A stretch of DNA of 64,000 nt from Ferrovibrio sp. MS7 (GTDB lineage: Bacteria > Pseudomonadota > Alphaproteobacteria > Ferrovibrionales > Ferrovibrionaceae), in contig NZ_JBBKBA010000001.1 of assembly GCF_038404985.1 (NCBI RefSeq), positions 62,001 to 126,000 of the forward strand, written 5' to 3'. A program made the position numbers and the translations under genes. Below, piece by piece: positions 17,335 through 26,020 of the stretch (within the stretch, counting starts at the first letter, position 1; every line of letters starts with the position of its first letter). The notes under the pieces are model-generated. The model saw only the letters and a program-made list of their open reading frames with translations. It did no database searches and was not told where the DNA came from.

Positions 17335-18732
17335 TCAGGCCGGCACGCGCGAACCATCATTGGCCGACGGCACGGCAACGCCTTCGTCGGTATATTGCTT
17401 CAGCTTGTTGCGCAGCGTGCGGATCGAGATGCCGAGAATGGTGGCGGCATGGGTCCGGTTGCCGAGGCAATGCTTCAGCGTATCGATGATCAGGTCGCGT
17501 TCGACATCGGCCAGCGCACGGCCGACCATGCCGGTGGCATTGATGCCCTGGGCCTGCTCCGGCGCACCCGGCTGCTGTGCCGCAGCCGGCGTGGCGGCGG
17601 CCGGCTTGGCGCCGATGGCTTCAGCCAGGCCGGTGCCATCGGGCAGCCGCACAGCTTCCACTTCAATCTGGTCGCCGGAGGCCAGCAGCACGGCGCGGTG
17701 CATGGTGTTTTCCAGCTCGCGCACATTGCCGCGCCATGGCGCCTGCTTCAGCGCCACCAGCGTGGTCGGCGCCAGCGGGCGGACAGGCACGCCGTTCACA
17801 TCGGCGTATTTCTTGACGAAATGGCCGGCCAGCAATTCGATATCCGCCGGGCGGGCCCGCAGCGGCGGCAGTTTCAGGTTCACCACGTTGAGGCGGAACA
17901 GCAAGTCTTCGCGGAAAGTGCCCTTGGTCACTTCCTCGGCGAGGTTGCGGTTCGAGGTGGCGAGTACGCGGATATCCACCTTCACCGGCTTGTTGCCGCC
18001 GATGCGGTCGATCTCGCGCTCCTGGATGGCACGCAGCAGCTTGGCCTGCAGGCGGATATCCATTTCGCTGATTTCATCCAGCAGCAGCGTGCCGCCATTG
18101 GCTTCCTCGAACTTGCCGATGCGGCGGGCCACGGCGCCGGTGAAGGCGCCCTTTTCATGGCCGAAGAGTTCGGATTCCAGCAGGTTTTCCGGAATGGCGG
18201 CGCAGTTGACCGAGACGAACGGCTTGTCGGTGCGCGGGCTGCGGTTATGGATGAAGCGCGCCATTACTTCCTTGCCAGTGCCGCTTTCGCCGGTGATCAG
18301 CACGGAGGCAGAGGATGGAGCGATCTGCTCCGCCAGCTTGACCACGCCGGCCATCGCCGGATCGCGGAACAGCATGGCATGGCTTTCTTCCGCCACGGCT
18401 TCCAGCACGGCGGCGATCAGTTCCGCATCCGGCGGCAGCGGCAGGTATTCCTTGGCACCGGCGCGGATCGCGGCAACGGCGGCGCGGGCATCGTTGCCGA
18501 TACCGCAGGCCACCACCGGCAGATTGATGCGCTCGGCCTTGAGACTCTCCACCAGCAGCTTCACATCCAGCGCCACATCGACCATGGCCAGATCGGCACC
18601 ACGGCCCGAGCGCAGCAGGTTCATTGCCGCCTCGATATCCTCGACCTGCGACACCTTGGCGCCGCGCTGCAGCGCGATGCGCGTGGCGGCGCCGATCTGT
18701 CCGTTCAATGTGCCGATGATGATAAGCCGCAT
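17335..18732 (-). CDS. flbD: Sigma-54-dependent flagellar regulator, FlbD type
   Basis: The 465-aa protein has an N-terminal receiver-like domain (residues 1-120) with few of the conserved acids of a normal receiver (one candidate is D52). The AAA+ core carries Walker A GESGTGKE (about 148-155) and GAFTGA (195-200), the loop that contacts sigma-54. A C-terminal Fis-type helix-turn-helix ([16 protein letters not shown]) follows. FlbD in Caulobacter switches on late flagellar genes at -24/-12 promoters. Two good -24/-12 sites lie in this window (25394-25409 and 30336-30351). The gene is 11 bp after fliN and 47 bp before flhA. Confidence 0.92.
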   Translation of the reverse strand: MRLIIIGTLNGQIGAATRIALQRGAKVSQVEDIEAAMNLLRSGRGADLAMVDVALDVKLLVESLKAERINLPVVACGIGNDARAAVAAIRAGAKEYLPLPPDAELIAAVLEAVAEESHAMLFRDPAMAGVVKLAEQIAPSSASVLITGESGTGKEVMARFIHNRSPRTDKPFVSVNCAAIPENLLESELFGHEKGAFTGAVARRIGKFEEANGGTLLLDEISEMDIRLQAKLLRAIQEREIDRIGGNKPVKVDIRVLATSNRNLAEEVTKGTFREDLLFRLNVVNLKLPPLRARPADIELLAGHFVKKYADVNGVPVRPLAPTTLVALKQAPWRGNVRELENTMHRAVLLASGDQIEVEAVRLPDGTGLAEAIGAKPAAATPAAAQQPGAPEQAQGINATGMVGRALADVERDLIIDTLKHCLGNRTHAATILGISIRTLRNKLKQYTDEGVAVPSANDGSRVPA

Positions 18733-18743
18733 CGATCCGACCC

Positions 18744-19076
18744 TTAACCCCTGCCGCCCTTGATGATTTCCGTCATGGTCACGCCCAGGCGGTCTTCCAC
18801 CACCACCACTTCGCCGCGCGCCACCAGGCGATTGTTCACATAGATGTCGATAGCTTCACCGACCTTGCGGTCAAGCTCGATCACCGCGCCGCGACCAAGC
18901 TTCAAGAGCTGGCTCACCTGCATGTTGGCCTTGCCGAGCACGGCGGAAACATGCACCGGGATATCGAACACCGCCTGCAGGTCCGCCGCTGTGCGGGCCG
19001 CATTCGGATCATCTTCCTCGGGCATGGTGCCCGCGCCGATATCCTTGAGTTCGAGATCGTCGCCAGTATCAGCCAT
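18744..19076 (-). CDS. fliN: Flagellar motor switch protein FliN
   Basis: FliN forms the bottom of the C-ring with FliM and binds FliH at the export entrance. The 110-aa product has an acidic N-terminal tail, followed by a complete SpoA domain: [20 protein letters not shown], then [22 protein letters not shown] and [22 protein letters not shown]. The ribosome site AAGGATGATGAG precedes ATG 19076. It is 6 bp after fliH. No fliM gene is in the window. Confidence 0.95.
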   Translation of the reverse strand: MADTGDDLELKDIGAGTMPEEDDPNAARTAADLQAVFDIPVHVSAVLGKANMQVSQLLKLGRGAVIELDRKVGEAIDIYVNNRLVARGEVVVVEDRLGVTMTEIIKGGRG

Positions 19077-19082
19077 GGCTCA

Positions 19083-19739
19083 TCATCCTTCCTGGGCAGC
19101 GGCTTCGGATTGCAACGCGGCTAGATAACGCTGCACCGCCTGGTCCACTTCCTGTTCGATCTGGGCCTGATTGCGCTCGGCCGAGCCATCGGCCCAGTCG
19201 ACGCGGCAATCGGAGGCGGCCAGGCTGTTGTCAGGCACCAGCATCACCTTGCCGCCGAAGCCCGATTGCGACACCAGCGCATCAATCCTCTCGTCCAGCA
19301 GCCGCACCACGCTGTCATTGGCGCGCAGCACCAGGCGCGGCTCATCACGCATGTCATCCATGCAGCGCAGCACCAAAGCTTCGATCTCGCGCAGCGGTTC
19401 GCGCGCCATCAACTGCGTGGCCAGCTTGCGCGCAATGGCAGCGGCAAGCGTCACCGCTTCCGAACGCGCCTGGGCCTGGCTCTGCTGCAGGTTGTCGCCA
19501 AGCTGCGCCATGCGCTGCTCGATGGCATTCAAGGCCTGCTCCACGGCAGCCGCATGTTCGGCGGCGGCAGCTTCGCGGCCGGCCTGCTCGCCAGCGGCAA
19601 AGGCCTGCGCCTTGGCGGCTTCCACCTCGTCCATATTGAACTTCGGCGGCGGCGCCTTGGGGCGGAATATCGACGGGTCCGATCGCGGCTTGGTGCCATC
19701 GAACGGCTGGTCGAAGAGAAATTTCGCCTTACCCGCCAT
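19083..19739 (-). CDS. fliH: Flagellar assembly protein FliH
   Basis: FliH is the peripheral stator that holds the FliI ATPase at the export gate. The 218-aa protein starts MAGKAKFLFDQPFDG and has a long Ala/Glu-rich helical region rich in small residues (EAAKAQAFAAGEQAGREAAA). A C-terminal domain follows with KLATQLMAREPLREIEALVLRC, LVLRANDSVVRLLDERIDAL and SDCRVDWADGSAERNQAQI, typical of FliH/HrpE. Its place between fliG and fliN supports the call. Confidence 0.9.
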   Translation of the reverse strand: MAGKAKFLFDQPFDGTKPRSDPSIFRPKAPPPKFNMDEVEAAKAQAFAAGEQAGREAAAAEHAAAVEQALNAIEQRMAQLGDNLQQSQAQARSEAVTLAAAIARKLATQLMAREPLREIEALVLRCMDDMRDEPRLVLRANDSVVRLLDERIDALVSQSGFGGKVMLVPDNSLAASDCRVDWADGSAERNQAQIEQEVDQAVQRYLAALQSEAAAQEG

Positions 19740-19800
19740 GAAACGCGTTCAACCCCTGTGCTGCTGTGCCAATACCGCCGGCATCAGTAGATAAGCCAAA

Positions 19801-20814
19801 TCAATAGATCAGTTCGTCGTCGCCCTTGTTGTCGGCCAGCATGATATCGCCCTTGGCCGCCAGTTCCTTGGCCATGTTGACCATGGCCATCTGGGCTTCG
19901 TCGACATCCTTGAGGCGGACCGGCCCCATGCTCTCCATTTCCTCGCGCAGCAGCTTGGAAGCGCGTTCGGACATGTTGGAGAAGAACAGGTCGCGCAAGG
20001 TTTCGGAAGCGCCCTTCAGCGCCAGGCCGAGCTTGTCCTTGTCGACCGACTTCATCAGCGTCTGTACGCCGCTCGGATCGAGCTTGATCAGATCCTCGAA
20101 GGTGAACATCAGTGCCTTGATGCGCTCGGCGGCATCGCGGCTGCGTTCTTCCAGTGCCGCCAGGAAGCGGGCTTCCGTGTTGCGGTCGAGGCTGTTGAAG
20201 ATTTCCGCCATCATTTCATGGCTGTCGCGGCGGTTGGTACGCGCCAGGTTCGACATGAACTCGGTGCGCAAGGTCTGCTCCACCTTGTCGAGCACTTCCT
20301 TCTGCACCGATTCCATGCGCAGCATGCGCATCACGACTTCCATCGAGAATTCTTCCGGCAAGGCCGCCAGCACGCGGGCGGCATGTTCCGGGCGGATCTT
20401 CGAGAGCACCACGGCAACGGTCTGCGGGTATTCGTTCTTGAGATAGTTGGCCAGCACCGACTCGTTCACGTTGGCCAGCTTGTCCCACATGGTACGGCCG
20501 GCCGGACCGCGGATTTCCTCCATGATCTGGGTGACGCGGTCGGCGGGCAGGGCCTTCATCAGCAAGCGTTCGGTGCTGTCGAAGGTACCGGAGAGCGAAC
20601 CGGTGGAGGAGAAGTTGTTGACGAATTCGAGGAACAGCTTTTCCACCGTCTCGGAATTCACCGAGCCGAGGTTGGCCATGTTCTGCGAGATTTCCTTGAT
20701 CTCTTCGTCGTCGAGCAGCGGCCAGATCTTGGCGGAATGTTCCTCGCCCAGCGCAAGCATCAGGATCGCCGCCTTGTCGGGGCCCTTGAGCTGTCGGTAA
20801 TCCTTGTCGGCCAT
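19801..20814 (-). CDS. fliG: Flagellar motor switch protein FliG
   Basis: FliG is the rotor protein on which torque is generated. The 337-aa product has the N-terminal segment [23 protein letters not shown], middle-domain EHPQ-like residues in [20 protein letters not shown], and the C-terminal charged torque helix region DDAQ-type around [20 protein letters not shown]. It ends in [18 protein letters not shown]. Length is normal. It is 17 bp after fliF and 61 bp before fliH. Confidence 0.96.
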   Translation of the reverse strand: MADKDYRQLKGPDKAAILMLALGEEHSAKIWPLLDDEEIKEISQNMANLGSVNSETVEKLFLEFVNNFSSTGSLSGTFDSTERLLMKALPADRVTQIMEEIRGPAGRTMWDKLANVNESVLANYLKNEYPQTVAVVLSKIRPEHAARVLAALPEEFSMEVVMRMLRMESVQKEVLDKVEQTLRTEFMSNLARTNRRDSHEMMAEIFNSLDRNTEARFLAALEERSRDAAERIKALMFTFEDLIKLDPSGVQTLMKSVDKDKLGLALKGASETLRDLFFSNMSERASKLLREEMESMGPVRLKDVDEAQMAMVNMAKELAAKGDIMLADNKGDDELIY

Positions 20815-20831
20815 CGCTTAAGCTCCTGCCC

Positions 20832-22502
20832 TTACGTGGTCTGGTACAGCCAGTTGCGGATGATCGAAATCGCCTCTTCCGGATGCTTGTCGACGATCTC
20901 GCCGATCTTCTTCAAGCTGGAGGCCTTCACCTGACCCTCGATGCGGGCGATGTCGATCATGGATTCGATGCCCGGCGTTGCCATCGGCGCCATGCCATCG
21001 GGCGCGGCGGGCAATTCGGCAATGGGGGCGGAGCCAACCACCAGCGGCACGCCCGGCATGCTCGGGGTCAGCATGCCCGGCGGCACGTCGTCGGGGTTCT
21101 GCGACGCCTCGATGATGCGGCGCACGATCGGGCGCACCACCAGCAGCAGGGCCAGCAGGGCGGCAAGCAGATAGCCGGCGATCTCGCCGATGCGGAACAG
21201 GTCGCGCTTGTTCAGGCCGAGGAACAACGGCACGGAATCGGGATCGACTTCCTCAGGAATATCGCCCGGCTCGGCGAAGCGCATGGAGACGACTTCGACA
21301 TTGTCGCCGCGCGCCTGATCGAAGCCGATGGCGCGGCGCACCAGGTTGTTGATCTGCTGCAATTCCTCCGGGCTGCGCGGCTGGTAGCCACGCTTGCCTT
21401 CGCCATCCACCGTGGTGATCTGGTTGACCAGCACGGCGGCATTGACGCGCTTGACCACGCCGCCTTCGCGCACCTGGGTACGGATGGTCTTGGAGATTTC
21501 GTAGTTGATCGTCTCCTCGGTGCGCTGGCCGCGCGAGGTCGCCTGGTTGGCGCCCTGGCCCTGCGCTTCCGGCAGATTGTTCTGCACGGTGACGTTCTGC
21601 TGGCCTTCCTGGCTCTGGTTCTGCTCATTCACCGTCTGGGTCGAACGCACCACCTGCTGGTCGGGGTTGAACGATTCCTCATTGGTGGTGACGCGGTCGA
21701 AATCCATGTCGACGGCCACTTCGGCACGCACATTGCCGACGCCGACGGAACGCTCGAGCAGCGCCTCGATGGCCTTGCGCAGGCGGTCTTCCGCCTGGCG
21801 GCGCATCTCCACCATCTTGGTGGCGGTGGCGGCCATCGGATCGGCTTCCTCGTTCGAGGTGCCGGCGAGCAGGTTGCCGCGATCGTCGACGATGGCGATG
21901 CGGGTCGGCTTGAGGTCAGGCACCGCAGCGGCGACGAGATTCTGGATCGCGCGCACCTGCGGCTGGTCGATGCGGCCGCCACGCGTCTTGATCACGATGG
22001 AAGCCGACGGCTCGCGCTGTTCGCGGCTGAACACCTCGCGGCGCGGCAGCACCAGATGCACGCGCGCCGAGGCAACCTGATCGATCGAGCGGATGGTGCG
22101 GGCAAGCTCGCCCTCCAGCGCGCGCAGATGATTCAGGTTCTGCATGAAATTCGTGGCCGAGAGCGCGTTCGCCTTGTCGAACAGCTCATAGCCGCTGGTG
22201 CCGCCGCCAGAGGGCATGCCGGATTCGGCGAGCGACATGCGGGTGCGCAGCACACGGTCTTCCGGCACCAGGATCTGCGCGCCATTGGCGGCGATCTGGT
22301 AGGGGATTTTCTGCTGCTCGAGGCGGGCGACGATGGCCGCCGAATCGGTCAGGTCGAGGCTGCCATAGAGCAGGCTCATTTTCGGCTGTGTCACCTTCAT
22401 ACCGATGAAGATGAAGAAGCCAATGAGGGCTGCCGCCGTGACGCCTAGCATGGCGAGGCGGGCGGGACCCAAATTACGCAGCAATTGCATCAGACCGTTC
22501 AC
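20832..22502 (-). CDS. fliF: Flagellar MS-ring protein FliF
   Basis: FliF forms the membrane MS-ring on which the flagellum is built. GTG 22502 is preferred as the start: it gives MNGLMQLLRNLGPARLAMLG, which fits the family, and GGGGTGAT lies just upstream. GTG 22529, nine codons earlier, is possible. From 22502 the product is 556 aa. It has an N-terminal membrane helix (MLGVTAAALIGFFIFIG), two ring-building domains with LARTIRSIDQVASARVHLVLP, a low-complexity Gln/Asn linker around NEQNQSQEGQQNVTVQNN, a second membrane helix near the C-terminus (IAGYLLAALLALLLVVRPIV) and a FliG-binding tail ending IIRNWLYQTT. Confidence 0.94.
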   Translation of the reverse strand: MNGLMQLLRNLGPARLAMLGVTAAALIGFFIFIGMKVTQPKMSLLYGSLDLTDSAAIVARLEQQKIPYQIAANGAQILVPEDRVLRTRMSLAESGMPSGGGTSGYELFDKANALSATNFMQNLNHLRALEGELARTIRSIDQVASARVHLVLPRREVFSREQREPSASIVIKTRGGRIDQPQVRAIQNLVAAAVPDLKPTRIAIVDDRGNLLAGTSNEEADPMAATATKMVEMRRQAEDRLRKAIEALLERSVGVGNVRAEVAVDMDFDRVTTNEESFNPDQQVVRSTQTVNEQNQSQEGQQNVTVQNNLPEAQGQGANQATSRGQRTEETINYEISKTIRTQVREGGVVKRVNAAVLVNQITTVDGEGKRGYQPRSPEELQQINNLVRRAIGFDQARGDNVEVVSMRFAEPGDIPEEVDPDSVPLFLGLNKRDLFRIGEIAGYLLAALLALLLVVRPIVRRIIEASQNPDDVPPGMLTPSMPGVPLVVGSAPIAELPAAPDGMAPMATPGIESMIDIARIEGQVKASSLKKIGEIVDKHPEEAISIIRNWLYQTT

Positions 22503-22572
22503 GGCATCACCCCATGCGTTTCCACGCACCTGGACATTCTCACTGTCAGGGTAGGGAGCGGGGATGAAGAAG

Positions 22573-22615
22573 AGGTTAACACCCCGGCAAAATTTGCCTA
22601 GCGGTTTGTTAACCT
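22573..22615. promoter_or_regulatory. Nested palindromes upstream of fliF
   Basis: AGGTTAAC (22573-22580) and GTTAACCT (22608-22615) form a perfect 8-bp inverted repeat across 27 bp. Inside it lies GGCAAAATTTGCC, itself nearly palindromic. TTAAC is the half-site of the CtrA consensus TTAA-N7-TTAAC, but the two copies are too far apart for one standard box. The site is 70-110 bp before the fliF start, so a role in fliF control is likely but not shown. Confidence 0.45.
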
Positions 22616-22628
22616 TTTCGCGCCGATG

Positions 22629-22652
22629 CCCGGGCTGGCTACAAAGCCCGGG
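22629..22652 (-). terminator. Strong hairpin after sciP, possible terminator or mRNA-end stem
   Basis: CCCGGGCT (22629-22636) pairs perfectly with AGCCCGGG (22645-22652) across an 8-nt loop, 36 bp beyond the sciP stop. No T-run follows on the minus strand, so it may stabilise an mRNA end rather than terminate. Confidence 0.4.
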
Positions 22653-22687
22653 ACGCGCCGAAACAGCCGTTTACCGGGAAAGCTGGC

Positions 22688-23038
22688 TCAGGGCCGGAAA
22701 CTCGCCTTGGCTGGCAGCGGCTTGACCTGGCCGGGGCGGTATTCCTGCAGCCGGGTGGTGCGCAGGCCAGGCAGGCCATGCTGCTCGATGGCGCGCTGCC
22801 AGGAGAGGAACTCCTCCACCGTGAGGCTGTAGCGTTCGCAGGCTTCATCCAGAGTAAGCAGACCGCCGCGAACCGCCGCCACCACTTCCGCCTTGCGCCG
22901 GATCACCCAGCGCTTGGTGCCGGGCGCGGGCAGGCTGTCGCGGGTCAGCAACTGGCCCTCGGGTCCGACAATACTGGCGATGGGGCTCTCGCGGCTGAAC
23001 ATACGCCCTTCTGGCTTGATGATTTCTGTACGATGCAT
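22688..23038 (-). CDS. sciP: CtrA inhibitor SciP (DUF1153 family)
   Basis: SciP binds the master cell-cycle regulator CtrA and limits its activity in swarmer cells; this is known from Caulobacter. The 116-aa product carries the hallmark run APGTKRWVIRRKAEVVAAV, then RGGLLTLDEACERYSLTVEEF and LSWQRAIEQHGLPGLRTTRL, the helix-turn-helix core of DUF1153. About 20 extra N-terminal residues (MHRTEIIKPEG) and 15 C-terminal residues flank it. A GAGG ribosome site precedes ATG 23038, and a CtrA-like box lies 40 bp upstream. It lies between flgD and fliF on the same strand, tying cell-cycle and flagellar control. Confidence 0.88.
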   Translation of the reverse strand: MHRTEIIKPEGRMFSRESPIASIVGPEGQLLTRDSLPAPGTKRWVIRRKAEVVAAVRGGLLTLDEACERYSLTVEEFLSWQRAIEQHGLPGLRTTRLQEYRPGQVKPLPAKASFRP

Positions 23039-23077
23039 GCTAGAGCCTCGCGGTTTAAAAAAGACCTAAGCGCGCTG

Positions 23078-23093
23078 GTTAACGAGCGGTTAG
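23078..23093 (-). promoter_or_regulatory. CtrA-like box upstream of sciP
   Basis: Read on the minus strand the sequence CTAA-CCGCTCG-TTAAC differs by one base from the CtrA consensus TTAA-N7-TTAAC. It overlaps the flgD stop codon and ends 40 bp before the sciP start, a sensible place for an activator site. In Caulobacter CtrA activates sciP. Confidence 0.55.
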
Positions 23094-23773
23094 CTGGCGG
23101 CCTGCGGCATGCGCACCGCCACCACGTCGTTGGCATCCATGCGGTTGCCCTTCACCACCAGATATTGCGCGCCATCCTCGAATTCGACGCTGTCCACCGT
23201 GCCGGTGGTATAGGTCTTGGGCGAGGTCATGGCCTTGCCGGTGGTGTCGGTGGCGACGATTTCGAGTGAATAGGTGCCGGGCTTCGCGGTGGTGCCGGCG
23301 CTGGTGGAACCATCCCACTGCACCGTGGTGCGGCCGGCGCTGGTGGAAAGATTCTTGGTCTGCACCAGCTTGCCGCTGGAATCGTAGATATTGGCCTTGA
23401 CCACGGCGGCGCCGGTCGGGACGTCCGTCATCCAGTCGATCTTGCCGCCTTCGGTAAGCGCGGCCTTGTTGCCTTCCACCACCACTTCCTTGCCGATATA
23501 GCCGATATTGGTGTTGGTGGTCTGAGCCTTGTACATGCCGATCAAGGTCTCGAGGTTCTTGTTCTGATTGATCTGCTGTTCGACCTGCGAGAACTGCACC
23601 AGCTGATTGGTGAATTCCTTGGTGTCCATCGGCGAGGTCGGATCCTGGTTTTTGAGCTGCGTGGTCAGGAGCTTCAGGAAGGTGTCGAAATTCTTCGCCA
23701 GCGACACCGCCGAGGTGCCGGAAGCCGACGTCGTGGTGGTGTTGGTGGAAGTACCGGTGACCGAGGTGACCAT
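23090..23773 (-). CDS. flgD: Flagellar hook assembly scaffold FlgD
   Basis: FlgD caps the growing hook. The 227-aa protein starts with a Thr/Ser-rich secretion segment, followed by the family core FLKLLTTQLKNQDPTSPMDTKEF, TNQLVQFSQVEQQINQNKNL and YIGKEVVVEGN. A FlgD Ig-like/Tudor domain follows with VKANIYDSSGKLVQT, TVQWDGSTSAGTTAKPGTYS and VDSVEFEDGAQYLVVKG. An AGGAGAA ribosome site lies before ATG 23773. It is 21 bp after fliK. Confidence 0.95.
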   Translation of the reverse strand: MVTSVTGTSTNTTTTSASGTSAVSLAKNFDTFLKLLTTQLKNQDPTSPMDTKEFTNQLVQFSQVEQQINQNKNLETLIGMYKAQTTNTNIGYIGKEVVVEGNKAALTEGGKIDWMTDVPTGAAVVKANIYDSSGKLVQTKNLSTSAGRTTVQWDGSTSAGTTAKPGTYSLEIVATDTTGKAMTSPKTYTTGTVDSVEFEDGAQYLVVKGNRMDANDVVAVRMPQAAS

Positions 23774-23794
23774 GGCGGATTCTCCTAGCCTGGC

Positions 23795-25336
23795 TCAGAT
23801 GCGGATATCGAGGCCGCCACGGGCGGCGGCACGTTGGGTATTGGCGGCCTGTGCCGCGAGGCGGGCATCGCCGCCTACCGCACCGGCATCGCCGTATTCA
23901 TCGCCACCCCGGCCATAGCCGCGGCGGCCCTGTTCATTGCCGGCGAAGCCACGGCCATCCTGGCCCTGGTCGCGCAACTGGAAATTCAGCGAGTCCTGGC
24001 TGGCCTTCATGCCGCTTTCGCGCAAAGCCTGCTCCAGGGCACCGGCATCCTTCTGCAGCAGTTGCAGGGTTTCCGGCTTGTCGGCAGCGATCACCGCCAT
24101 CAGGCGGCCATCCTGGCTGACCTCGAGCGTCACCTCGACCTTGCCGAGATTGCCCGGATCGAGCTTGATCGAAATCTTGTCGGCGCCTTCAGCCACCGCC
24201 TTCTTGATCTGCACCGCCACCTGCTCGCCCGGCGGCACCAGCGCCGACGGGTGACGCGCTGCCTGGGCCTGCGCCACATGGCCGGCATTCACCGGCTGGC
24301 TCTGGCTGCTGGAGGCAGCGGCAATGCCGGTGAGGCTGTTGTTGCTGCCCTTGGCGGCTTCAGCCGCCGGGCTGGATGCCGGCGCCGGTTCCAGCGCCAG
24401 GGCGAAATTCGCGTTCAGCAGCGCCTGGTTCTCAAGCTTCGCGGCCTGCAGGTCGGCGCCGAGCTGCGCCTGGCCTTCCAGGCCCTCGCCCATCATGCCT
24501 TCCTGCTGCGCCAGGAGATCGGCGAACATCGCCGCCGGATCAACCAGCGGCGCCGGCGCGTTGCCGTTCACCACGGTCTGCACGTCAATCTTTCCGGCCT
24601 TGCCATTGCCCTGGCCCATGGCGGCCTGCTTGGCCGCCTCAAGCATCTGCTGCTGTGCTTCCGGCGACAGCACGGAAGCCTGCATCTGTTGCAAAGCCGC
24701 ATCGGCGGCAGTCGCCTGCGCCGTATTCTTGCCATCCACCGCGACACCAGCTTGGGCGCCATTCTGTGTCCCGTTCTGGGACGCGGTGCCGGCCTGAGCC
24801 GACACGGCCGCCTGGGCGGCGGGGATGAACAGGTTGAGGATCAGATTCGGATCAATGGCGGCTTCTGCTGCCTGCTTCTCCTTGTCCTTGCCCTCGCTCT
24901 CGGCTTGTTCCGGCGTTGCACCGGTCTTGTCGGTCGCTTCTGCGGCCTGGCTTTCTGCCGGCGCCACGGTTTTCGTGGCGCTGTCTTCGGAAACGGGTTG
25001 CTCATCGGCCTTGGTTACAGCCGGCTTCTGCTTCGGCTCGTCCTTCGGCTTCGGTTTGTCGGCGGCATGGTCAGCAGCGCGGGTCTCGTCGTTCTGACGC
25101 GGCTCCTGCGGCTGATAGGCGTCGGCTTTCGGTTCCGGCTGGCGCGGACGCTCGGCCGGAGCGGCGGCTTCCGGGCCCTTCAGCTCGGTATGCTGCTTCG
25201 CGCCGCTGGAAAAGGCGGTGGCCAGCACATTGGCGAAGGCCTTGGCGGCCTTGAAATCGTCGGCAGCGCCCGCATCGGCCTGGCCGATGGCGTTCTGGGC
25301 GATCTGGGTGTTGGCGTTTACCGAACCGATCTGCAT
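23795..25336 (-). CDS. fliK: Flagellar hook-length control protein FliK
   Basis: FliK measures hook length and switches export specificity. The 513-aa protein has a long Ala/Gln/Lys/Glu-rich N-terminal ruler region. The C-terminal Flg_hook domain shows VPPGEQVAVQIKKAVAEGAD, then KISIKLDPGNLGKVEVTLEV, SQDGRLMAVIAADKPETLQL and L..ALRESGM, followed by a Gly/Arg-rich tail. It is the first gene of the flagellar run, with a -24/-12 promoter about 60 bp upstream. Confidence 0.9.
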   Translation of the reverse strand: MQIGSVNANTQIAQNAIGQADAGAADDFKAAKAFANVLATAFSSGAKQHTELKGPEAAAPAERPRQPEPKADAYQPQEPRQNDETRAADHAADKPKPKDEPKQKPAVTKADEQPVSEDSATKTVAPAESQAAEATDKTGATPEQAESEGKDKEKQAAEAAIDPNLILNLFIPAAQAAVSAQAGTASQNGTQNGAQAGVAVDGKNTAQATAADAALQQMQASVLSPEAQQQMLEAAKQAAMGQGNGKAGKIDVQTVVNGNAPAPLVDPAAMFADLLAQQEGMMGEGLEGQAQLGADLQAAKLENQALLNANFALALEPAPASSPAAEAAKGSNNSLTGIAAASSSQSQPVNAGHVAQAQAARHPSALVPPGEQVAVQIKKAVAEGADKISIKLDPGNLGKVEVTLEVSQDGRLMAVIAADKPETLQLLQKDAGALEQALRESGMKASQDSLNFQLRDQGQDGRGFAGNEQGRRGYGRGGDEYGDAGAVGGDARLAAQAANTQRAAARGGLDIRI

Positions 25337-25393
25337 GACGAACCTCAGTAACTGGCGGATGGGGCCTTCTGCCCCGGCTTTGCGCTTCTTGGT

Positions 25394-25409
25394 AGCAAGC
25401 CCGATGCCA
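25394..25409 (-). promoter_or_regulatory. Sigma-54 (-24/-12) promoter of fliK-flgD
   Basis: The minus strand reads TGGCATC-GGGC-TTGCT, against the consensus TGGCACG-N4-TTGC(A/T). The invariant GG and GC are exactly 12 bp apart. It lies about 58 bp upstream of the fliK start, and the matching activator type (FlbD) is encoded in the same cluster. Confidence 0.75.
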
Positions 25410-25598
25410 ACTCTGGATTTCGCCGTAAGCTATTGATTTATATTGGGTGACGATTCGTGTCTGGCTGGGGAACCCTTGCCCACCCGGAATCTTTTGCCGG
25501 GCCGGACAGGGTTAATTCGTCCTAGCCATAAGGCCATCAGGCCATAAGAGGTGGAGCCGGCCCGGCAAGCGCCTATATAATCGGGCAGGAGGTGTCCC

Positions 25599-25973
25599 AT
25601 GCCCCGTCTGACCGCCCTGTTGCTTGGCGCCCTGGCCCTGGCTGCCGCTATGCCGGAACCGGCTGCGGCCCAGTCATCAGCCTTTCAGTCAGCTTCCGGC
25701 TTCTCCTTAGGGGTCGGCAGCGCCCGCCGCATGGCCGAACCGGCTCAGCCGCCCTCCCAGACCCAAAGTCAGGACATGACACAGCATTACTATACGCTGC
25801 GGGACAGTTCCGGCCGCCCGGTGGGCAGCGCCGAGCCGCTGCATTCCGGCCTGTGGGTGGAACGCGACCTCTATGGCCGCCGCCTCGGCACCTGGGAAAC
25901 AGGCGTGGGGAGCGAACTGATCCAGCGCGACGCCACGGGGCGCCGCAGCGCCATCCTGGAACGGAAATTCTGA
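25599..25973 (+). CDS. Small secreted protein of unknown function
   Basis: The 124-aa product has a signal peptide (hydrophobic LTALLLGALALAAAM and a likely cut after PAAA-Q at about residue 24). A short Ser/Gln-rich linker and a C-terminal part rich in Arg/Gly turns follow (YYTLRDSSGRPVGSAEPL, WVERDLYGRRLGTWE). I do not recognise a family; the strand-turn pattern could be a small beta-structured periplasmic domain. An AGGAGG ribosome site and a TATAAT hexamer at 25576-25581 precede ATG 25599, giving a short leader. It is divergent from fliK. Confidence 0.75.
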   Translation: MPRLTALLLGALALAAAMPEPAAAQSSAFQSASGFSLGVGSARRMAEPAQPPSQTQSQDMTQHYYTLRDSSGRPVGSAEPLHSGLWVERDLYGRRLGTWETGVGSELIQRDATGRRSAILERKF

Positions 25974-25984
25974 CATAAAACGGG

Positions 25985-26002
25985 TGCCGGCTTTTGCCGG
26001 CA
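25985..26002. terminator. Perfect hairpin between convergent genes
   Basis: TGCCGGC-TTTT-GCCGGCA lies 11 bp after the stop of the secreted protein and 18 bp beyond the glnD stop. It can serve both directions but has no T-run. It also resembles dispersed REP-like palindromes, so its role as a terminator is only likely. Confidence 0.5.
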
Positions 26003-26020
26003 TGACGAGCTATAGCAGCC

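Noticed and set aside
22585-22600. Sigma-54 promoter for fliF
   Set aside because: GG and GC are 10 rather than 12 bp apart in the AGGCAAATTTTGCC stretch, which is incompatible with sigma-54 spacing.
25985-26002. Certain terminator call for the TGCCGGC hairpin
   Set aside because: No T-run on either strand; it resembles dispersed REP-like palindromes, so it is listed at low confidence only.
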